Shown piece after piece: positions 4,881-8,098 of a stretch of DNA of 8,098 nt. Under the pieces are notes generated by a model, which ran no database searches, was not told where the DNA came from, and saw only the letters and a list, made by a program, of their open reading frames with translations. The translations under genes were made by a program, and so were the position numbers. The DNA comes from Bacteroidota bacterium. GTDB taxonomy: Bacteria; Bacteroidota; Bacteroidia; Bacteroidales; FEN-979. The stretch lies in contig JAPLDN010000213.1 of the NCBI GenBank assembly GCA_026391755.1, positions 1-8,098 on the forward strand, written 5' to 3'. Numbering within the stretch: position 1 is the stretch's first letter; each line of letters opens with the position of its first letter.

Positions 4881-7022
4881 ATGAGAAAGCAAATAACCCT
4901 CATTATTATACTTCTTGCAGCAGCAGTCGCAGGATCTGCAAAACAGGTAGAACAAAAGATCATCCGCCAGGTTGCTGTCGGATTTTTTTATGATCATTCA
5001 AGGCTAACTGAAGGGTTTTCCTGGAATTCTGTTGGGATCCGTGAAATGACACCCACTGTCCTTAACGGGCATGCCCTGTATTACATTCTGACCATGAACC
5101 CCAGGGGATGGATAGTAGTAGCTGCCGATGATGCCGTAACACCTGTACTGGCTTATTCCTATGAAGATAACATGAATTCTGCCTCCCTGCCTCCACAGTT
5201 CATTTCGTGGATGGGAAAATACAAGAAAGAAATTGATGATGCCGTGAGCAGGAACCTCCCGCGATCAGACGTAACATCGGCCACATGGTCCAGGTATGCA
5301 AACTATGACCGGAACCAGCCTCTTGCACCCGAAACGAATTCAGGAGTTGCCCCTCTCATCATCCATAACTGGGACCAGGGCTTTCCCTATAATATCTATT
5401 GTCCGATTGACCCTGCAGGTCCGGGCAACCATCCCTGGGCTGGTTGCGTTGCTACAGCAATGAGCCAGATAATGTATTATTACAGGTTTCCCCAAACAGG
5501 TGTCGGTCAGCATTGTTACAATCCAAGCGGGTATCCCCAACAATGCGCCAATTACGGGGCAACAACCTATGACTGGAACGCGATGGTCAATACGCTTACC
5601 GGGGCCAATCTGCATAGCGACAGCGCCGTTGCCCTGCTGCTCTGGCATGCCGGTGTCTCAGTCAATATGATGTACAGTGCCAGTGGTTCAGGAGCGTATT
5701 CTGAAGATGCAAGAAATGCATTGGTTAGCAACTTCCGATACAGTGCGAACGCATCCTATCTGCAACGAGGTAATTACTCAGCCGCTGTATGGGACGGTAT
5801 GATAAAAGGCAACCTGGACAAGAAAATGCCTGTTTATTATGATGGCTACGGCCCCCAGGGCGGGCATGCATTCAACTGCGACGGCTACCAGGGTACTAAT
5901 TATTATCATTTCAACTGGGGATGGAGCGGCACAGCCAACGGTTATTATTACCTTGACAACCTCAATCCCGGAGGTGATAATTTTTCCCAGGGCGAAGGGG
6001 CTATTCTGAATATTTTCCCCGATACCATTGCCAATACATATCCATACTCCTGCCAGGCAGCAACACCCCTGACATCGATAAACGGCACTTTTGACGACGG
6101 CTCCGGCCCTGTTCTAAACTACAGGAGGAACAGCCATTGTTCCTGGCTGCTTATTCCACAGAGCGCGGAAGACTCTGTAAGAAATATCACCCTGACATTT
6201 AATGCCTTCAGCACTGTTCCCGGAGACGGCATTCTAAGGATTTATAAGGGCATCAGTGCAAATGATTCCCTGGTTGCTCAATACTCGGGCAATGGTTTGC
6301 CCCCAAGTGTCACTATTAACGGGGCAAAGGCCTTTATTACATTCTCATCAGGCTCATCGGCAACAGCCCCCGGCTTTCTTATTTCCTATTCGAGCAAGGT
6401 CATGGACTGGTGCCAGGATGCAATAACAATCAGCGATTCAAGTGGAATCATTACCGACGGCAGTCTGCATTTCAATTACCATAACGGGACCACATGCCGC
6501 TGGAGGATAGTTCCTGCAGCTAACTCAGGCCCGCTGAGCCTTTCATTCACATCGTTCAAGACGCAGCAAAATAAGGATGTGGTGAGGATCTACGATAACG
6601 TGACGGGTGTGCTCCTTGCTCAATACTCCGGAATTTATTCCGGGACAAATATGCCTCCCGCTGTAATTGCCCCAAGCGGTCAGATGTTCGTCATTTTCTC
6701 GACTGACGCAAGTGTTACCGAGGCTGGCTGGGAAGCCATGTTCTCACCCATTGTTGGAATAAGTGAACCCGACTATGCATCGTCGATCCAGGTTTATCCC
6801 AACCCCGCAAACCATTATTTATATGTCAGAACAACTCTGGAAATTAAATCTGGCTTGCAGCTGGAATTTAATGATATCAACGGCAGGACCGTTATGAGCC
6901 AGAAAGCAGCTGCAGGTATAAATCCGGTTACGATTGACATTTCAGGCATAAAGGGAGGGCTGTACTTTCTTAAAATAATTACCGACACCCATTGTGTCGT
7001 AAAAAAGGTGGTTGTTGAGTAG
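4881..7022 (+). CDS. Secreted C10 (streptopain-like) cysteine peptidase with two CUB-like domains and a T9SS type A tail
   Basis: A 713-residue extracellular protease precursor. Residues 1-20 are a signal peptide ending AGSA. Residues about 25-130 resemble the inhibitory propeptide of streptopain-type enzymes (RGWIVVAADDAVTPVLAYSY). The catalytic domain, about 150-380, has the nucleophile Cys189 in WAGCVATAMSQIMYYY and His329 in GGHAFNCDGY, followed by HFNWGWSGTANGYY. Two homologous CUB-like domains follow, about 391-505 and 511-622. Each keeps one Cys pair (391/420 and 511/539), a CxW-I-P strand, a D-x-(I/V)-x-R-I-Y strand and an AQYSG turn. Residues about 636-713 are a type IX sorting domain (VYPNPANHYLYV, NDINGRTV, ISGIKGGLYFLKI, KKVVVE). 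It should be exported by Sec, carried across the outer membrane by T9SS and attached to the surface or released. Both catalytic residues are present, so it is expected to be active. Substrate is unknown; CUB-like domains may aid binding. Confidence 0.95.
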   Translation: MRKQITLIIILLAAAVAGSAKQVEQKIIRQVAVGFFYDHSRLTEGFSWNSVGIREMTPTVLNGHALYYILTMNPRGWIVVAADDAVTPVLAYSYEDNMNSASLPPQFISWMGKYKKEIDDAVSRNLPRSDVTSATWSRYANYDRNQPLAPETNSGVAPLIIHNWDQGFPYNIYCPIDPAGPGNHPWAGCVATAMSQIMYYYRFPQTGVGQHCYNPSGYPQQCANYGATTYDWNAMVNTLTGANLHSDSAVALLLWHAGVSVNMMYSASGSGAYSEDARNALVSNFRYSANASYLQRGNYSAAVWDGMIKGNLDKKMPVYYDGYGPQGGHAFNCDGYQGTNYYHFNWGWSGTANGYYYLDNLNPGGDNFSQGEGAILNIFPDTIANTYPYSCQAATPLTSINGTFDDGSGPVLNYRRNSHCSWLLIPQSAEDSVRNITLTFNAFSTVPGDGILRIYKGISANDSLVAQYSGNGLPPSVTINGAKAFITFSSGSSATAPGFLISYSSKVMDWCQDAITISDSSGIITDGSLHFNYHNGTTCRWRIVPAANSGPLSLSFTSFKTQQNKDVVRIYDNVTGVLLAQYSGIYSGTNMPPAVIAPSGQMFVIFSTDASVTEAGWEAMFSPIVGISEPDYASSIQVYPNPANHYLYVRTTLEIKSGLQLEFNDINGRTVMSQKAAAGINPVTIDISGIKGGLYFLKIITDTHCVVKKVVVE

Positions 7023-7032
7023 AGTGCCTCAG

Positions 7033-7070
7033 GCCTCTTGGCTCTTGGCTCTTGGCTCATGACTGTTCAC
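7033..7070. repeat. Degenerate heptamer repeat, copy 2 (GGCTCTT/GGCTCTT/GGCTCAT)
   Basis: Partial and full seven-base units run as GGCCTCTT, GGCTCTT, GGCTCTT and GGCTCAT, followed by GACTGTTCAC. From 7040 to 7070 it matches copy 1 at 25 of 31 positions in the same orientation. It lies in the convergent gap between the C10 peptidase gene and the zinc-ribbon gene, and its end supplies the stop codon of the latter. A six-base inverted match, AGAGTG (7021-7026) with CACTCT (7068-7073), brackets it and is too weak to call a terminator. Confidence 0.7.
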
Positions 7071-7468
7071 TCTTTGTACAACAGGTCGATTTCCCCTTTT
7101 TTCTCAATACATTCAATGAGTTTGGATTTTAGTTTCCAGCAGGTCATCTGGCGTTTATCAAGCTGGCGGGATAACTCATAGGATGAAATGCCAGGATCAT
7201 GGCAAACCATGTAAACCATTCGTAAGGCCTCAGTAATATGAATATGGCAACGGTGAAAAATTGTATTGGCAGTAGCTGATTCTTCGGATTTGCAACGCGT
7301 ACACCGACGGGAAAATGCCGTTTTGCCTTTGCAGAAATTAGTATGCCCGCATTTCTTACAGATAAATCCTTCAGACCATTTTTGTTCAGAAATAAATTTG
7401 AGGCAGCTTTCTTCTGTTGAGAAAAGGCTCTCAAATTGACTAACATTCAGTTTCTTTATTTCCAACAT
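7067..7468 (-). CDS. Standalone IS1595-type zinc-ribbon/HTH protein without a DDE domain
   Basis: A 133-residue protein matching only the N-terminal part of IS1595-family transposases. The opening is typical (FESLFSTEESCLKFISEQKW), followed by a zinc ribbon with Cys37, Cys40, Cys56 and Cys59 (FICKKCGHTNF, RRCTRCKSEESATANTIFH). A helix-turn-helix follows at about 93-118 (GISSYELSRQLDKRQMTCWKL). It ends soon after (KKGEIDLLYKE), where a full transposase of roughly 300 residues would continue into its DDE nuclease domain. The next sequence is the heptamer repeat and the convergent C10 gene, so no DDE remnant exists downstream. I saw no flanking inverted repeats or target duplication. I chose ATG at 7468, preceded nine bases upstream by AAGGAAG; a TTG at 7471 would add one residue. 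It could be a transposase remnant or a small DNA-binding protein derived from one. Confidence 0.78.
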   Translation of the reverse strand: MLEIKKLNVSQFESLFSTEESCLKFISEQKWSEGFICKKCGHTNFCKGKTAFSRRCTRCKSEESATANTIFHRCHIHITEALRMVYMVCHDPGISSYELSRQLDKRQMTCWKLKSKLIECIEKKGEIDLLYKE

Positions 7469-7477
7469 CAATCGTAA

Positions 7478-7484
7478 CTTCCTT
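7478..7484 (-). promoter_or_regulatory. Ribosome binding site (AAGGAAG) deciding the zinc-ribbon start
   Basis: AAGGAAG on the minus strand ends nine bases before the ATG at 7468. It supports that start over the adjacent TTG at 7471, which would sit only six bases away. Shine-Dalgarno-like sites are rare elsewhere in this window. Confidence 0.45.
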
Positions 7485-7511
7485 ATAAAATCCTGTCAAG
7501 AAAGTAATAAA

Positions 7512-7531
7512 AGGAGAAATCATCACCTCCT
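7512..7531 (-). promoter_or_regulatory. Strong AGGAGGTG sequence in the zinc-ribbon gene leader, within a small hairpin
   Basis: The minus-strand leader contains AGGAGGTG (7531-7524) directly followed by ATG (7523-7521). That ATG would open a 27-codon frame (MISPFITFL...) ending at 7440, overlapping the zinc-ribbon start in another frame. AGGAG can pair with CTCCT (7516-7512) over a ten-base loop. The spacing from AGGAGG to the ATG is only two bases, too short for ordinary initiation, so leader-peptide function is speculative. Confidence 0.25.
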
Positions 7532-7537
7532 GATCTG

Positions 7538-7545
7538 CAAAAGTA
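7538..7545 (-). promoter_or_regulatory. Putative -7 box (TACTTTTG) for the zinc-ribbon gene
   Basis: TACTTTTG on the minus strand is an exact TAnnTTTG match. It would start a transcript near 7531, with a leader of about 60 bases that includes AGGAGGTG. No -33 TTTG is present at the usual distance. Confidence 0.4.
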
Positions 7546-7588
7546 AAAAAAATAGTGATACTTATGCGATTCATGAAAAAATAATTTG

Positions 7589-7596
7589 TAATTTTG
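7589..7596 (+). promoter_or_regulatory. Putative -7 box (TAATTTTG) for the thioredoxin lipoprotein gene
   Basis: TAATTTTG is an exact TAnnTTTG match that would give a leader of about 26 bases before the ATG at 7629, a typical Bacteroidota arrangement. A -33 TTTG is not seen. The region between this and the opposite -7 box is rich in A/T and holds no other feature that I can support. Confidence 0.45.
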
Positions 7597-7628
7597 CCGC
7601 AGAAACATAATCCATTCACAAAAAAACC

Positions 7629-8098
7629 ATGAAAAGATTCGTCTTCCTCCTTAGTCTGATAGTTATTTTCAGCATGAATGCCTGCAGCGGGACTCCTTCT
7701 GGAACTCCTGCAAATGCTACATCCAAGAAAGCAGTTATTGATGAAAGCTCGCTGGGGAAGGTCGTTCATCTCGACCAGGCAATATTCAGGGAGGTTGTGT
7801 GGGATTATAAAAAGAACTCAAATGCCTGGGTCTTTGAAGGGGATATTCCCGTGATCGTCGACTTTTACGCTGACTGGTGCCGTCCATGCAGGGCACTTGG
7901 CCCCACCATGGATGAACTGGCAATGGAATATAAAGGGAAGATCCGCATTTTAAAGGTGAATACCGATGAGAACAAGGAACTGTCGGGCCTTTTAGGTATC
8001 AGTTCCATCCCGGCCCTTTTGTTTGTTCCGAAATCAGGGAAACCTAGTTTTTCTCTTGGCGCCATTCCAAAGGACAAGCTCAAAACAATGATAGATGA
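7629..8098 (+). CDS. Thioredoxin-fold lipoprotein (WCRPC), C-terminus beyond the window
   Basis: 156 codons are visible and the frame is open at the window end; only a short C-terminal piece is probably missing, since thioredoxin domains are about 105 residues. A signal peptide with a lipobox-like end (FSMNAC, lipid-bearing Cys19) is followed by a Ser/Thr/Pro/Ala-rich linker. The thioredoxin fold, from about residue 46, contains VIVDFYADWCRPC, with redox Cys84 and Cys87, and the cis-proline loop SSIPALLFV (Pro128). It should act outside the cytoplasm as a thiol-disulfide oxidoreductase or reductase tethered to a membrane. Arg replaces the Gly of the classical WCGPC, which may alter redox potential. 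No partner such as CcdA/DsbD is in view. The start ATG at 7629 is the only one that keeps the signal peptide. Confidence 0.93.
   Translation, partial: MKRFVFLLSLIVIFSMNACSGTPSGTPANATSKKAVIDESSLGKVVHLDQAIFREVVWDYKKNSNAWVFEGDIPVIVDFYADWCRPCRALGPTMDELAMEYKGKIRILKVNTDENKELSGLLGISSIPALLFVPKSGKPSFSLGAIPKDKLKTMID

Noticed and set aside
6983..6999. Perfect six-base hairpin CGACAC/GTGTCG followed by an A-run near the C10 gene end
   Set aside because: It is inside the conserved sorting-tail codons (TDTHCVV) and the following run is A rather than T on the coding strand, so it is not a terminator for this gene.
7067..7628. A complete IS element around the zinc-ribbon gene
   Set aside because: No DDE domain, no matching terminal inverted repeats and no target-site duplication could be found by eye.
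7440..7769. A 109-residue minus-strand frame across the thioredoxin gene start
   Set aside because: It runs antisense to the lipoprotein signal sequence and the promoter region and has no recognisable features; only its last 27 codons, in the leader, merit comment.

Overview
The window looks like a chromosomal segment from a member of the Bacteroidota, probably a Bacteroidia-type organism. Four things point there. There is a type IX secretion sorting tail on a large secreted peptidase. Two proteins begin like lipoproteins. Exact copies of the Bacteroidota -7 promoter box TAnnTTTG lie upstream of five genes, while Shine-Dalgarno sites are mostly missing. The window also holds a standalone IS1595-type zinc-ribbon protein. 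No rRNA, tRNA, CRISPR array, complete insertion sequence or phage gene is visible.

Layout. (1) Positions 1-1434, minus strand: a two-gene unit. A cytoplasmic GlcG/HbpS-like protein (DUF336 family) overlaps by four bases (ATGA) the start of a soluble GAF-PAS sensor histidine kinase, which leaves the window exactly at its phospho-acceptor H-box. (2) Positions 1496-3440, plus strand: a predicted lipoprotein metallopeptidase of the HExxH...E (gluzincin, M2/M3-like) type. One extra G in a GGG run at 2729-2731 breaks it, separating the N-terminal domain from the HEMGH active site. (3) Positions 3466-4731, minus strand: hutI, imidazolonepropionase of histidine degradation. (4) Positions 4881-7022, plus strand: a secreted C10 (streptopain-like) cysteine peptidase with propeptide, catalytic domain, two CUB-like domains and a T9SS type A tail. 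(5) Positions 7067-7468, minus strand: a 133-residue zinc-ribbon plus helix-turn-helix protein related to the N-terminus of IS1595 transposases, with no DDE catalytic domain. (6) Position 7629 to the window end, plus strand: a thioredoxin-fold lipoprotein with a WCRPC active site.

How the genes may work together (inference): two extracytoplasmic peptidases and a histidine-catabolism enzyme fit an organism that lives partly on protein or peptides. The genes are mostly single units with divergent or convergent neighbours, so only the GlcG-like/kinase pair looks like a true operon.

The most interesting points are the translationally overlapping GlcG/HbpS-like protein and sensor kinase; the single-base frameshift just before the metallopeptidase active site; and two related clusters of heptamer repeats in the two convergent junctions, one at each end of the hutI-C10 peptidase pair. 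I do not see clear evidence of a wholly new defence or mobile system. No gene-free stretch exceeds 160 bases.
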